Origin: Bacteroidota bacterium
Lineage (GTDB): Bacteria > Bacteroidota > Bacteroidia > Flavobacteriales_C > GCA-002722245
DNA: 64,000 nt
Assembly (NCBI GenBank): GCA_026390935.1
Contig: JAPLEZ010000145.1
Span: 143,961-207,960, forward strand
Direction: 5' to 3'
A program made the position numbers and the translations under genes. The first letter of the stretch is position 1. Each line of letters begins with the position of its first letter. Shown in pieces: positions 18,064 through 27,882 of the stretch. Below the pieces are notes generated by a model. That model saw only the letters and a program-made list of their open reading frames with translations. It made no database searches and was not told where the DNA came from.

Positions 18064-20208
18064 CTAAAAATCCCCGTCTTCCTCCGTTGCGATATTGAAA
18101 TCCAATTGCTTTTTCACCAGATTGGCACCTATCACTTTAATTTTGATTTTATCGCCGAATTGGTACACTTTACCTGTGCTGCGACCAACCATGCGGTAAT
18201 TGTCGGGATCGTGCGACCACGTGTCTCCAAACATGCTTTTAACGGATACCATCCCTTCACATTTGTTCTCAATGATTTCGCAATAGAGCCCCCATTCGGT
18301 AACGCCTGAAATCACCGCTTCAAAAGTTTCACCAAGGTGAGTTTTCAAATATTCTACTTGTTTGTATTTGGTAGATTCACGCTCTGCTTCGGCTGCCAAT
18401 CGCTCTCTTTCAGAGCAATGCACGCATTGTTCTTCATAGGTTTCCTTGTTGGCAGATTTGTCGCCGCTGGCATATTGCTGCAATAAACGATGTGCCATTA
18501 CATCGGGATAACGACGGATAGGAGAGGTAAAGTGAGAATAAAAATCAAAAGCCAATCCGTAGTGACCAATATTGTCGGTAGAATATTCCGCTTTCGCCAT
18601 TGTACGAATGGCAAGGGTTTCCAGCATTGACCCGTAATTTTTTGTTTTGGCGTCGGCCAGCATTTTGTTGATGGCGTGACCTACTTGTCGCGGTGTTTGC
18701 GCATTTAACTCGTATCCGAATTGTCGCACGAAACCAGCGAAAACATTGAACTTTTCCATCGCTGGCAAGTCATGCACACGGTACACAAAAGTTTTGGCTG
18801 GTTTTAAATCTTTGCCCACCGACATTGCCACATATTTGTTTGCCAGCAACATGAATTCTTCAATGAGTTTGTTGGCGTCTTTTGATTCTTTAAAGTAGAT
18901 CCCAGTAGGGACACCGTGCTCATCGAGATGGAATTTAACTTCCATTTTATCGAAGCTCACTGCACCATCTTTCATTCTTTGTTTGCGAAGAATTTTTGCC
19001 AAACGATCGAAGGTTAAAATTTCATCTTTCAAATCTCCTTCTCCTGTTTCAATGACTTGTTGCGCTTCTTCGTAGCTAAAGCGACGATCAGAATAAATTA
19101 CGGTTCTTCCTATCCAGCGATTGACTACTTCTGCATTGTCTGTAATTTCAAAAATGCAGGAGTAGCATAGTTTTTCTTCGTGCGGACGAAGAGAACAAAC
19201 GCCATTAGATAATTTTTCGGGAAGCATTGGAACTACGCGATCCACAAGGTAAACAGAAGTCGCTCTATCGTATGCTTCTTTATCGAGAATGGATCCTGGT
19301 TGTACATAATGCGATACATCGGCGATGTGAACGCCAATTTCCCAGTTTCCGTTTTCCAGTTTTTGAATGGAAAGCGCATCGTCAAAATCTTTTGCGTCGT
19401 GCGGATCTATGGTGAACGTGGTGATTTTACGCATGTCGCGACGCTTGGCAATTTCAGCTTCGGAAATGGTATCGGGAATTCTTTCTGCGTATTCTTCCAC
19501 TTCTTTAGGGAACTTGGACGGAAGTCCATATTGAAAAAGAATGGCGTGCATTTCAACATCATTATCACCAGCATTTCCTAATACTTCAACAATTGCTCCG
19601 TTGGGATTTTTGGCGCCTTTGGGCCAGTCGAGCATTTTTACAATTACCTTCTGACCGTTTTTTGCGTTGTTTAATTTGCTGGAAGGAATGTAAAAATCAA
19701 CATGGATTTTCTGGTTGTCGGGAATCACAAAACCGAAGTCTTTTACCAATTCCACAGTACCAATAAAATCAACGCGTTTGCGCTCTACCACTTCAACAAT
19801 TTTACCTTCCGGTTTTTTTCCGCGACCAGGAATAATTTCCACTTTCACTATATCTTGATGCATTGCATCTCCAGTGAATTTTTGAGGAATATAAATGTCT
19901 TCTTCGCTGTCCTCAATAATGATATAGGCTGATCCCGACGCTGTAAAATCGGCTCTACCAACTAAACCCCCTTTGGATTCTTTTCCCGCACCGAGAACAA
20001 ATTTTCCGCGGTGAATTTCTTTAATACTTCCTTTCTCAACCAATTGAAACAAAACGTCCAATACTTTTCTTTGCGCGTCTTTGTTGGTGATGCGCAAATC
20101 TTTGGTGATTTGTTTATGGCTTAATTCTCTTTCACCGGCTTTGTAAAATAGCTGCAACACCGAGTTGGTGAGGGCTCCGGTACTAATGTCTCTGTTGTTT
20201 TTACTCAT
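18064..20208 (-). CDS. rnr: ribonuclease R
   Basis: 714 residues, normal for the family. RNase R is a 3'-to-5' exoribonuclease that degrades structured RNA. An N-terminal winged-helix-like region is followed by cold-shock domains (about 80-210). The catalytic RNB domain shows TIDPHDAKDFDDALS (acidic residues 268-277) and SHFTSPIRRYPDVMAHRLL. A C-terminal S1 domain contains ISGVTEWGLYCEI. It is a single gene in the minus direction. Confidence 0.96.
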   Translation of the reverse strand: MSKNNRDISTGALTNSVLQLFYKAGERELSHKQITKDLRITNKDAQRKVLDVLFQLVEKGSIKEIHRGKFVLGAGKESKGGLVGRADFTASGSAYIIIEDSEEDIYIPQKFTGDAMHQDIVKVEIIPGRGKKPEGKIVEVVERKRVDFIGTVELVKDFGFVIPDNQKIHVDFYIPSSKLNNAKNGQKVIVKMLDWPKGAKNPNGAIVEVLGNAGDNDVEMHAILFQYGLPSKFPKEVEEYAERIPDTISEAEIAKRRDMRKITTFTIDPHDAKDFDDALSIQKLENGNWEIGVHIADVSHYVQPGSILDKEAYDRATSVYLVDRVVPMLPEKLSNGVCSLRPHEEKLCYSCIFEITDNAEVVNRWIGRTVIYSDRRFSYEEAQQVIETGEGDLKDEILTFDRLAKILRKQRMKDGAVSFDKMEVKFHLDEHGVPTGIYFKESKDANKLIEEFMLLANKYVAMSVGKDLKPAKTFVYRVHDLPAMEKFNVFAGFVRQFGYELNAQTPRQVGHAINKMLADAKTKNYGSMLETLAIRTMAKAEYSTDNIGHYGLAFDFYSHFTSPIRRYPDVMAHRLLQQYASGDKSANKETYEEQCVHCSERERLAAEAERESTKYKQVEYLKTHLGETFEAVISGVTEWGLYCEIIENKCEGMVSVKSMFGDTWSHDPDNYRMVGRSTGKVYQFGDKIKIKVIGANLVKKQLDFNIATEEDGDF

Positions 20209-20280
20209 GCTAATAAAAATAGAAAAATGTATAACATGGTGCCATTGATGGTCCAGAAGTTATGAACAGAAGAGTATTAT

Positions 20281-22653
20281 CTAAAACAATATTTTGTACG
20301 ATCCTACAGGGAATAAGCCCAATTGGTATTCGGTTTTAACGGCCTTTGCGCTGTTGTCGTAAATTTGCTGAAATACGTTTTGTGTATTAAAAATATTTTG
20401 AACGTTGATGGTCCATTCTTGCGTGATTTTTTTCGAATTCAATCGATAGCTTGCTTTTAAATCTGCACGGAAGTAATCGTGGAATTTGTGCACGTAAATA
20501 TCAGTTGTATCATATTGAACTCTTGTAGCTGCAATAGATCTATTGAGGTCAATTCCGAGATATCTTTTGCCGCCAGCAAAGGTTACTTTAGCATCAACTT
20601 GTAACACGCCTCTTTTCCCCACTTTCCATTCAAACCCTGATAATGCATTAACGGCATAATTACCATTGAAAGCGGTGTTGCGCTCAACACCGTCGCCACC
20701 GCTGTATTTTGAATCGTAAAGAGAAGCGCTAACTAAATAGTAGTAACACTTATTGAAGTTTCTTTCCAAAGTAAATTCTAAACCATAATTTCTCCCTTTC
20801 CCTTCGTTTACTAGGCTATCCACACGAGGAAATGCAAAATCGGCCCCAAAATTTGCCATACTGAAATACGAGTTTTGAGCCACTGGAGTGTTGTAAACCT
20901 GCTGATAGTAACTCTCAATTTTCATGCGTGTATTTGCTTTTATGGCGATGTTGTAACCGAGCACGAGGTGATTGCTTTTTGTGAAACCCAACTTTTCGTT
21001 TGTTCGGATGGTTGAGTTGTCGCTAAGTGTGGTTTCAAGCAGGTAAGTGCTGAAAGGTTGAATTTGCGAGTGCACTCCGGCAGCTAGCGACAAAGACTGT
21101 TTTTTGGTTAAGTCCCAATTGAGTCCTGCACGAGGTTCCACTGCATAGGCTGCATTCATTGTCAAAGTTTGATAATGTAAACCAACATTCAGCTTTAATT
21201 GATCAGTAAATTTGTGCTGAAATTGTGAATATCCCTGCACCAAAAATGTTTCGCCAGTGAAGTCGTAACCCGTGAACCATTTTGAATTTGAAAGAAATTT
21301 TTCGTTGTAGCTTACATGATAGAGATCCACAATAAATCCCGATTTCCATGAATTTCGGGAAGAAAATTTGGTGTTGATATACCAGTTCAATGAATACTTT
21401 ATTTCGCTGGAGTTGTCTTCATAAATCTTTCCGGGATTAAGTTTATCCTTATCGAGGGAGTCGGTGCGCACCACTTGTCCAGTACCTGAGGTTGCATATA
21501 CAAGGCGCATGTGTGTTTTTTGATTGAGGTATAAAAGGTAGCTTATTCCCACAACACCCATGTTGGAATTGAGGTAAGCATTGCTTCCAGCCTGGGTATA
21601 TGAAACATCATTCTCTTTTTTCTTCTTGCTTTCCAGTATAGAAATATTGCTCATTCCACCCACCCCGAAAATTTCTAGTCGACCCGATTTTTGTCCGAGA
21701 GGAATGTCCACATTGAAAGTCAAATCTTGATACTGAGGAACAGCAGCAACACCAAAGGAAATGCCCAGCGCATCAAAAATTCCTAAAGTAGAATAACGGT
21801 AGTTTGCCATGTAGGAAGCTTTGCTTTTTTTACTGAAGGGGCCTTCTGCTCCCAGCTCCATACCATTGAAACCAAACATTCCAGTTCCCTCAAATTTTTC
21901 ATTGTTCCCGTGACGTAGTTTTAAGTCGAAGGCGCCAGCGACAGCATTCCCATAGTCGGCAGGAAAAGCGCCAGTCATAAAATCCGATTTCGCTAAATTA
22001 TTGTTGTTGAGGATAGTGATGGGACCACCTGTACTTCCCAGAGATCCAAAGTGATTGGGATTTGGAATATTAATGCCGTTCAAGCGCCACAAAATTCCCG
22101 ACGGAGAATTTCCGCGGATGATGATGTCGTTGCGATTGTCAGACGAAGAAATCACACCAGCGTAATTCATTGCCATCCTTGAAACGTCGTTTAAACTACC
22201 GGCAAAACGTTCGGTTTGTTTTGGAGTAAGATTCACGTTGCTATTGACTACCGCTTCGTTTTCGGCCTTAGTAGAGCTTTTTCTAACTATTTTAATTTCA
22301 TCGGCAGTAATTATTTTTTCTTCCATTTCTATTTCCAAATACAGCTCTTTTCCTGATTTCACTTCTTGGTTGGCAAGCGTCATTGAGCCGTGTGATGAGG
22401 AAGAAATAATAATAGTTTGACGACCAACAGGAACATTTTTCAATTTAAAATAACCTTTGGCGTCGGTGCTTGAAGAAAGATTTGTGCTTTCAACGCTAAC
22501 AACGGCGCCTTCCACAGGCAATTTGGAATTTTTATCGATCACCTGTCCGCGCACCGATTGTGTGAGGCCGTTGGAAAAAGCTGCGGTAGAATCCTGCGCA
22601 GATAATGCTGTGTAAGAAAACAGTAAAATGTATAGTAGGCTGTAAAGTTTCAT
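20281..22653 (-). CDS. TonB-dependent receptor with carboxypeptidase-like N-terminal domain
   Basis: 790 residues. A signal peptide (ending LSAQD) is followed by a CarboxypepD_reg-like domain (about 32-115, VRGQVIDKNSKLPVEGAVVSV). The plug domain (about 140-240) contains NVNLTPKQTERFAGSLNDVSRM and SSDNRNDIIIRGNSPSGILWRLNG. The rest is a 22-strand-type barrel ending in ...SYKILF, with a terminal aromatic residue. It imports an unknown ligand across the outer membrane. A -7 element (22666-22659) ends 5 nt before the start. The neighbouring divergent ferritin gene fits, but does not prove, an iron-related ligand. Confidence 0.9.
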   Translation of the reverse strand: MKLYSLLYILLFSYTALSAQDSTAAFSNGLTQSVRGQVIDKNSKLPVEGAVVSVESTNLSSSTDAKGYFKLKNVPVGRQTIIISSSSHGSMTLANQEVKSGKELYLEIEMEEKIITADEIKIVRKSSTKAENEAVVNSNVNLTPKQTERFAGSLNDVSRMAMNYAGVISSSDNRNDIIIRGNSPSGILWRLNGINIPNPNHFGSLGSTGGPITILNNNNLAKSDFMTGAFPADYGNAVAGAFDLKLRHGNNEKFEGTGMFGFNGMELGAEGPFSKKSKASYMANYRYSTLGIFDALGISFGVAAVPQYQDLTFNVDIPLGQKSGRLEIFGVGGMSNISILESKKKKENDVSYTQAGSNAYLNSNMGVVGISYLLYLNQKTHMRLVYATSGTGQVVRTDSLDKDKLNPGKIYEDNSSEIKYSLNWYINTKFSSRNSWKSGFIVDLYHVSYNEKFLSNSKWFTGYDFTGETFLVQGYSQFQHKFTDQLKLNVGLHYQTLTMNAAYAVEPRAGLNWDLTKKQSLSLAAGVHSQIQPFSTYLLETTLSDNSTIRTNEKLGFTKSNHLVLGYNIAIKANTRMKIESYYQQVYNTPVAQNSYFSMANFGADFAFPRVDSLVNEGKGRNYGLEFTLERNFNKCYYYLVSASLYDSKYSGGDGVERNTAFNGNYAVNALSGFEWKVGKRGVLQVDAKVTFAGGKRYLGIDLNRSIAATRVQYDTTDIYVHKFHDYFRADLKASYRLNSKKITQEWTINVQNIFNTQNVFQQIYDNSAKAVKTEYQLGLFPVGSYKILF

Positions 22654-22658
22654 GGTTG

Positions 22659-22666
22659 CAAAAGTA
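22659..22666 (-). promoter_or_regulatory. -7 promoter element (TACTTTTG) of the TonB receptor gene
   Basis: On the minus strand, TACTTTTG matches TAnnTTTG and ends 5 nt before the ATG, another case of a promoter placed almost directly at the start codon. Confidence 0.5.
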
Positions 22667-22744
22667 TAAATACAATGTTAATAATGCAGAGGTAAGGTGC
22701 ACTTTCATTCGAAGTTTGGATTAAACAATATGATTTTTCCATCC

Positions 22745-22776
22745 TTTGGTAAAGAAAAAATAATTCCCTATGTTTG
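22745..22776 (+). promoter_or_regulatory. promoter of the ferritin gene (-33 TTTG, -7 TATGTTTG)
   Basis: TTTG at 22745-22748 and TATGTTTG at 22769-22776 are separated by 20 nt. This fits the two-part Bacteroidota promoter (-33 TTG-like, -7 TAnnTTTG). The start codon follows at 22800. Confidence 0.5.
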
Positions 22777-22799
22777 GATAGAACCAAACCGGGCTTACA

Positions 22800-23324
22800 A
22801 TGCTTTCCAAAAAAGTACAAGACACTTTAAACAAGCAAATTTTATTAGAAGCAGAATCTTCAAACCTTTATCTGGCAATGGCTTCATGGTCGGAGAACAA
22901 GGGATTAAGTGGCACTTCTGAGTTTTTATACCGTCATTCTGATGAAGAAAGAACGCACATGTTGAAATTGGTGAGATATGTGAATGAAAGAGGCGGACAA
23001 GCAAAAATACCAGCCATTAAACAACCTCCAGTAGATTTTACATCATTAACAGCTTTATTTGAAGGCTTGTTGAAACACGAGATATTTGTATCCGACGAAA
23101 TCAATAATGTAGTGGACATCTGTTTGAAAGAAAAAGATTTTACTACTCACAATTTCATGCAGTGGTACGTGGCTGAACAAATTGAAGAAGAAGCAACAGC
23201 CAGAAAAGTAATGGATAAATTACACCTTATCGGAAATGACAAAGGTGGATTGTATTTATTCGACAGAGATTTAGAAAATCTCGCCGGTGCTTCAATAGCT
23301 ACCGGAAAACAAGATCAGAATTAA
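22800..23324 (+). CDS. ferritin, non-haem iron storage protein
   Basis: 174 residues, matching bacterial FtnA-type ferritins. Ferroxidase-centre residues are visible: E18 (LLEAESSNLY), E50 and H53 (SDEERTHML), and a further Glu pair in the third and fourth helices (HEIFVSDEIN, QIEEEATARK). It oxidises and stores Fe(II) in the cytoplasm. It is divergent from the TonB-dependent receptor and followed 22 bp downstream by a small lipoprotein gene. Confidence 0.95.
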   Translation: MLSKKVQDTLNKQILLEAESSNLYLAMASWSENKGLSGTSEFLYRHSDEERTHMLKLVRYVNERGGQAKIPAIKQPPVDFTSLTALFEGLLKHEIFVSDEINNVVDICLKEKDFTTHNFMQWYVAEQIEEEATARKVMDKLHLIGNDKGGLYLFDRDLENLAGASIATGKQDQN

Positions 23325-23346
23325 CTAAACAGCTGTAATAATTATT

Positions 23347-23703
23347 TTGACACGTTTAATTGCTACCATATCACTTGTGCTCACTGCCGTAATTTTTACA
23401 GGTTGTCACAGAACTTATTACGATGATACCGTTAGAACTCCGCGAGGGAAGCAAGGGTATCACGACAGTTACAGTTCCCGTCCTTATCAAAAAAAGAGGG
23501 TGAAAATGGGCGACTCTTATGCTAGTGAGGGCAGAACCAAAGTGCAACAAGAGTACAGAGACAGCTACTCCACCAAATCCAAAAAATCATCGGGCAGCAA
23601 ATACAAAGATTCGTATTCTTCCGGTCACGGTAAGAAAAGAAGACTTAGGTTTTACGATAGCTTCTCTTCCAAAAAGAGAAAGAATATATTCCTGTCGAAG
23701 TAA
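23347..23703 (+). CDS. small basic lipoprotein with DSYSS repeats
   Basis: 118 residues from a TTG start. The N-terminus is a lipoprotein signal peptide with the lipobox IFTGC (Cys 20). The mature protein is strongly basic and contains five degenerate repeats every 16-20 residues: YHDSYSS, MGDSYAS, YRDSYST, YKDSYSS and FYDSFSS. I do not recognise the family. The close spacing to ferritin (22 bp) suggests co-transcription. The Lys/Arg-rich linkers suggest binding to an acidic polymer (nucleic acid, LPS or peptidoglycan-attached polymer), which is inference. Confidence 0.7.
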   Translation: MTRLIATISLVLTAVIFTGCHRTYYDDTVRTPRGKQGYHDSYSSRPYQKKRVKMGDSYASEGRTKVQQEYRDSYSTKSKKSSGSKYKDSYSSGHGKKRRLRFYDSFSSKKRKNIFLSK

Positions 23704-23816
23704 GCACTTGATTAATGAATTAGAAGGGATAGCTCAAAAATCCCTTAATCTTTTCATCAAGTGAATCAAGGTTCATACATTTTCCCTACTTTAGAAGCGC
23801 AGAAATTCGAAATATT

Positions 23817-26800
23817 TTGAGGGCACTTTTTTTCCTTTCTTCCTTGTTTTTTTTCCAGCTTTTAGCAGGACAGAGTGACGACATTAAATTTAGTCGCTTT
23901 ACCACAAAGGCCGGACTTTCCCACAACATTGTAAATGAAGTAATTCAGGATGGTAGAGGTTTCATGTGGTTTGGAACCCAGGATGGATTGAACCGCTACG
24001 ACGGCTATAATTTTGTGGTTTACAAACCCGATTTGTATGATAGCACGTCTTTATCCAACAATCGCATTACCGCTTTGTGCTATGATCCACGCGGATTTAT
24101 ATGGATTGGAACAGCGGCAGGATTAAATATTTATAAGATAGACAGCGATGAATTTATTTCCCTTTCCAATCTGGCAGGTGGATCTTTGGCAGCCAGCAAG
24201 CTCGCTATTCAAGGCTTGTACCGTGATCAGCTGGGCACCATTTGGGTGGCAACACGTGAAGGTGGGTTAAGTAAAATCACCATTACCGGAAGTAATTTGG
24301 AAACTTTGCAAGTGAAGCATTTTGTATGGCTGCACAAAAACCCCAAATCATTAAGCTCTAACAATGTTACCGCTATAACTCAAGATGCATCAGGGTTTAT
24401 ATGGGTGGGAACTGATAATGGCTTAAACATTTACAATCCCAAAACAGAGGACTTTCAAAGGATTTTATCTGGAAGCAAAAGAAACGACAAGCTTTCTCAT
24501 CCTTATGTGACCAGTATTTTTGAAGATTTGAGAGGAGATGTTTGGGTAGGTACCAAGCGAGGATTGAACAGAGTGATTATCGATGAAACAGATTTAAAAA
24601 ATGTTCAATTTGCAACTATTCCTTATTATCACAACGCCAGGAGTGCTTATTCGCTATCTGATGATCGGGTAGAAAGTATCTTTCAGGACGCTGAAGGAAT
24701 TTTGTGGGTAGGGACCGATTATGGATTGAATGCCATGGATTTGGCAGAAAAATCCAGTAAGGACACCTCGGTGCAATTTGTAAAATATTTTTCAGAAGCC
24801 ATCAAAGACTTGTCGCTCGCACACAACAAAGTCAATAAAATTTATCAAGACGAATCGGGAATCATATGGCTGGCCACAGAAAGAGGCATTAGCAAGTTTG
24901 ATAAACTAAAGCAAAAACTTCAAAATTATTCTTTGGAGCAATATTGGGACATCACTACACACACCATTAATGTGTGGTCATTTTGCGAGGATGAGTCGGG
25001 TGGTTCATGGATCGGCAATGAAAAGGGCTTGTGCTATATCAATCGCAAAAAAGGCACAACTTACAAAGTACAGCTCAAGGATCCTATGAACGTGTATGCC
25101 TTATGCTACGATAAGAAAAAAAGAGTATTGGCAGGAACCGATCAGGGCTTGTTCATAGTGCAAAAAAACAGCGACACCACTTATGTCTTAAAGCGTTTTG
25201 CCTTGCCAGGCATCAAAGAATTTGTTGATCCTGTGTATTCTATAGTATGTGATGCTAAAGGTACCTATTGGATTGGTGGGCTGCGCGGTTTGGTGGTAAT
25301 GAATGCGCAGGAAACAAGGGCTTACAAGCATTATTACGATGTAAATAATTTCAAAGGAATAGGGAAGGGAGCTGTAAATTTCATTTTTGAAGATGCTGCT
25401 CATGATATTTGGTTGGCCACTAATGGCGGTGGATTGAATAAGGTGGTGAATCCTTCGGATTTGAATTTGCTGGAGTTTTCAAAAATCACACACGACAAGA
25501 AACTACCCTATTCTCTTAACAATGATGCTATTCTTTGCATAGAAGAGTTTCCTAAAGGAATACTTTGGCTTGGAACGTACGGAGGTGGGTTAAACAAATA
25601 TGATATTGAAAGAGGGAGAACAAAACACTTCACAGAGCAAAATGGCTTGAGTAATAATATTGTGTACGGTATATTAAAGGACAATGCCGGCAAACTGTGG
25701 CTGAGCACAAATAAAGGCTTGTCGAAGTTTGATCCCATCGCCGAAAAATTCCGCGTATTCAAAGAAGAGGACGGTTTGCAAAGTGATGAATTCAACAAAG
25801 GCGCATCATATAAATCACCACAAGGCGAAATGTATTTTGGAGGAATCAATGGCTTCAACGTGTTTTTTCCGGCCGATGTAAAGCCTAATAAAATTCCGCC
25901 TAAAATCGCGCTCACTGCGCTTTTACTGTCGAATAGGCTAATTGAACCTGGTCCGAATTCTTTATTGAAAAAAGACATTAATTCTTTGGAGTACATTGAA
26001 ATTCCATACGTTGACAATGCCATTACTATTAAGTATTCTGGTTTACATTTTACTTCTCCCGAAAACAATCAGTATTCCTATATCCTTGAAGGGTTCATGG
26101 AAAGCTGGCAAGATGTAGGCAATAAAAGAGAGGTGAGCTTTACCAATCTCGATCCGGGAATTTATACTTTCCGAGTGCGCGCGGCCAATAGCGATGGCAT
26201 TAAATCCAATGACGTTCCATCCCTTAAAATTATCATTACACCACCTTTTTGGATGACTTGGTGGTTCCGAACTTTCATCATTGCTGTTGCACTCGCCATT
26301 GTTTTGGGTGTGTATTATTCAAGGGTGGCCATCATTAAAACACAAAAGAGGGTGTTGGAATACAAGGTGCAGCAACGTACCGAAGAGGTAATGCAGAAAA
26401 AGGGAGAGATTGAGGAGCAAAAGGAGAAACTGGAGATTGAGAAAAATAAAACAGAACAGTTGCTGTTGAATATTCTTCCGGCTGAAACAGCAAAAGAATT
26501 ATTGTCGACTGGTCGCGCTGCGCCACGTCACTACAGAATGGTGACTGTGCTTTTTGCCGACTTTAAAGGCTTTACCCAAATTGCTGAGCGTTTGCGTCCG
26601 GCAGAACTGGTAGAGGAGTTGGATACTGCTTTTAATGCCTTTGATGATATTGCCGACAAGCACAATATTGAAAAAATTAAAACCAGCGGTGATGCGTACA
26701 TGGCCGCAGGTGGTGTGCCTATCCGTAATAAAACCAATCCGGTGGATTGTATCTTGGCTGCCATGCAGATTCAAGCCTATATTAAGGACCAATCTATAAT

Positions 26801-27755
26801 TAATGCCAATAATCCCGACAAGCCGAAATGGGAATTAAGAATAGGAATTCACACAGGTGAAATCATTGCTGGTGTGGTTGGAAAGAAAAAGTTCGCTTAT
26901 GACATTTGGGGCGATACTGTAAATACTGCAAGTAGGATGGAGTCTAGTTCTCAGGCCGGACAAATTAACATTTCAGGAACCACTTACAACATGGTTCAGG
27001 AGTATTTTGATTGCGAGTATCGCGGAAAGATTCCGGTGAAGAATAAGGGCGACATTGATATGTACTTTGTTAAAGGAATCAAGCCTGAATTGTCGAAAGA
27101 CAAAAAAGGATTTGTTCCTAATATCGCCTTCCAGGAATTACATCATTTCAACGTTTACAGTAAGCTTAATTACAATAAGGTAAAACAGTTTGTGATCAAC
27201 AAGCTGGAGAAAGAGTTGCCGGAAAACCTGTATTATCACGGTCCGCACCATACCCGAGATGTTGTTCAGGCAGCAGAACGAATTGGTAAAGCCGAAGGAT
27301 TAGATCCTGAAGAATTGATGTTGGTTAAAATGGCGTCGCTACTGCATGATGCGGGCTTCCTGAATAAATACTGGAGCAATGAGCCTGAAGGCGTTAAAAT
27401 AGCCAAGGAAATGCTTCCTGCTTACGGATTTACCGATTCACAAATTGATATTATTGAAGGATTGATCATGGCCACCAGCATTCCGCAAAAACCTACGAAT
27501 CACCTTGAGGAAATCATTTGTGATGCCGATTTGGATTATTTAGGAAGAGATGATTTTGAAAAAATCAGTCTGACTTTACAGCAGGAATTGCTCGATTACG
27601 GCGGCATCAAGAATCCGGAAGATTGGGATCCTATTCAGGTCAAATTCCTAACTGCACATAAGTACTTTACTAAAACAAATGTAGAGACGCGTCAGGCTAA
27701 AAAAGAAGAGCATCTAGCCACTATTAAGAAGAGGATAGAGGCGAATAGTAAGTAA
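23817..27755 (+). CDS. propeller sensor with adenylate cyclase and HD domains
   Basis: 1312 residues. A TTG start is needed to include the signal peptide. Residues 20-700 contain repeated two-component-regulator propeller blades (F-WiGT--GLn-yd pattern, about 12-14 blades). A Y_Y_Y domain (about 740-805) precedes a membrane segment (811-833), followed by a coiled coil (840-890). A class III cyclase domain spans about 905-1085: FADFKGF supplies a metal-binding Asp near 914, GDAYMAAGG a second near 958, and IWGDTVNTASRM the Asn/Arg pair. The KTSGD lysine with the DIWGD aspartate suggests ATP as substrate. The C-terminus (about 1130-1265) is an HD domain (HGPHHTRDV, LLHDAGF, DADLDYLG), of the type that often hydrolyses phosphoester bonds. 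The extracytoplasmic propeller presumably senses a ligand and controls nucleotide signalling. Substrate and ligand are inferred. Confidence 0.88.
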   Translation: MRALFFLSSLFFFQLLAGQSDDIKFSRFTTKAGLSHNIVNEVIQDGRGFMWFGTQDGLNRYDGYNFVVYKPDLYDSTSLSNNRITALCYDPRGFIWIGTAAGLNIYKIDSDEFISLSNLAGGSLAASKLAIQGLYRDQLGTIWVATREGGLSKITITGSNLETLQVKHFVWLHKNPKSLSSNNVTAITQDASGFIWVGTDNGLNIYNPKTEDFQRILSGSKRNDKLSHPYVTSIFEDLRGDVWVGTKRGLNRVIIDETDLKNVQFATIPYYHNARSAYSLSDDRVESIFQDAEGILWVGTDYGLNAMDLAEKSSKDTSVQFVKYFSEAIKDLSLAHNKVNKIYQDESGIIWLATERGISKFDKLKQKLQNYSLEQYWDITTHTINVWSFCEDESGGSWIGNEKGLCYINRKKGTTYKVQLKDPMNVYALCYDKKKRVLAGTDQGLFIVQKNSDTTYVLKRFALPGIKEFVDPVYSIVCDAKGTYWIGGLRGLVVMNAQETRAYKHYYDVNNFKGIGKGAVNFIFEDAAHDIWLATNGGGLNKVVNPSDLNLLEFSKITHDKKLPYSLNNDAILCIEEFPKGILWLGTYGGGLNKYDIERGRTKHFTEQNGLSNNIVYGILKDNAGKLWLSTNKGLSKFDPIAEKFRVFKEEDGLQSDEFNKGASYKSPQGEMYFGGINGFNVFFPADVKPNKIPPKIALTALLLSNRLIEPGPNSLLKKDINSLEYIEIPYVDNAITIKYSGLHFTSPENNQYSYILEGFMESWQDVGNKREVSFTNLDPGIYTFRVRAANSDGIKSNDVPSLKIIITPPFWMTWWFRTFIIAVALAIVLGVYYSRVAIIKTQKRVLEYKVQQRTEEVMQKKGEIEEQKEKLEIEKNKTEQLLLNILPAETAKELLSTGRAAPRHYRMVTVLFADFKGFTQIAERLRPAELVEELDTAFNAFDDIADKHNIEKIKTSGDAYMAAGGVPIRNKTNPVDCILAAMQIQAYIKDQSIINANNPDKPKWELRIGIHTGEIIAGVVGKKKFAYDIWGDTVNTASRMESSSQAGQINISGTTYNMVQEYFDCEYRGKIPVKNKGDIDMYFVKGIKPELSKDKKGFVPNIAFQELHHFNVYSKLNYNKVKQFVINKLEKELPENLYYHGPHHTRDVVQAAERIGKAEGLDPEELMLVKMASLLHDAGFLNKYWSNEPEGVKIAKEMLPAYGFTDSQIDIIEGLIMATSIPQKPTNHLEEIICDADLDYLGRDDFEKISLTLQQELLDYGGIKNPEDWDPIQVKFLTAHKYFTKTNVETRQAKKEEHLATIKKRIEANSK

Positions 27756-27771
27756 CGCATTTCGTATAGAG

Positions 27772-27813
27772 TTTTCTTGTAGAGACGCAAAATTTTGCGT
27801 CTCTACAAGAAAA
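27772..27813. repeat. 42-bp perfect palindrome
   Basis: TTTTCTTGTAGAGACGCAAAA is followed immediately by its exact reverse complement. It lies 16 bp behind the cyclase/HD gene, before the terminator that serves the convergent uspA-type gene. It can terminate transcription in both directions, but it could also be a repeat element: GTAGAGACGC-type palindromes are familiar in Bacteroidota and cyanobacterial intergenic DNA. Confidence 0.85.
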
Positions 27814-27831
27814 CCCGAGATTGATAAAACA

Positions 27832-27863
27832 AAAAAACGCCCTGTATACACAAGGCGTTTTCC
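27832..27863 (-). terminator. intrinsic terminator of the universal stress protein gene
   Basis: AAAACGCC / GGCGTTTT with a 12-nt loop. On the minus strand it is followed by a run of seven T, directly downstream of the stress protein stop. Confidence 0.8.
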
Positions 27864-27882
27864 ATTTAATTCAATCTTATTT

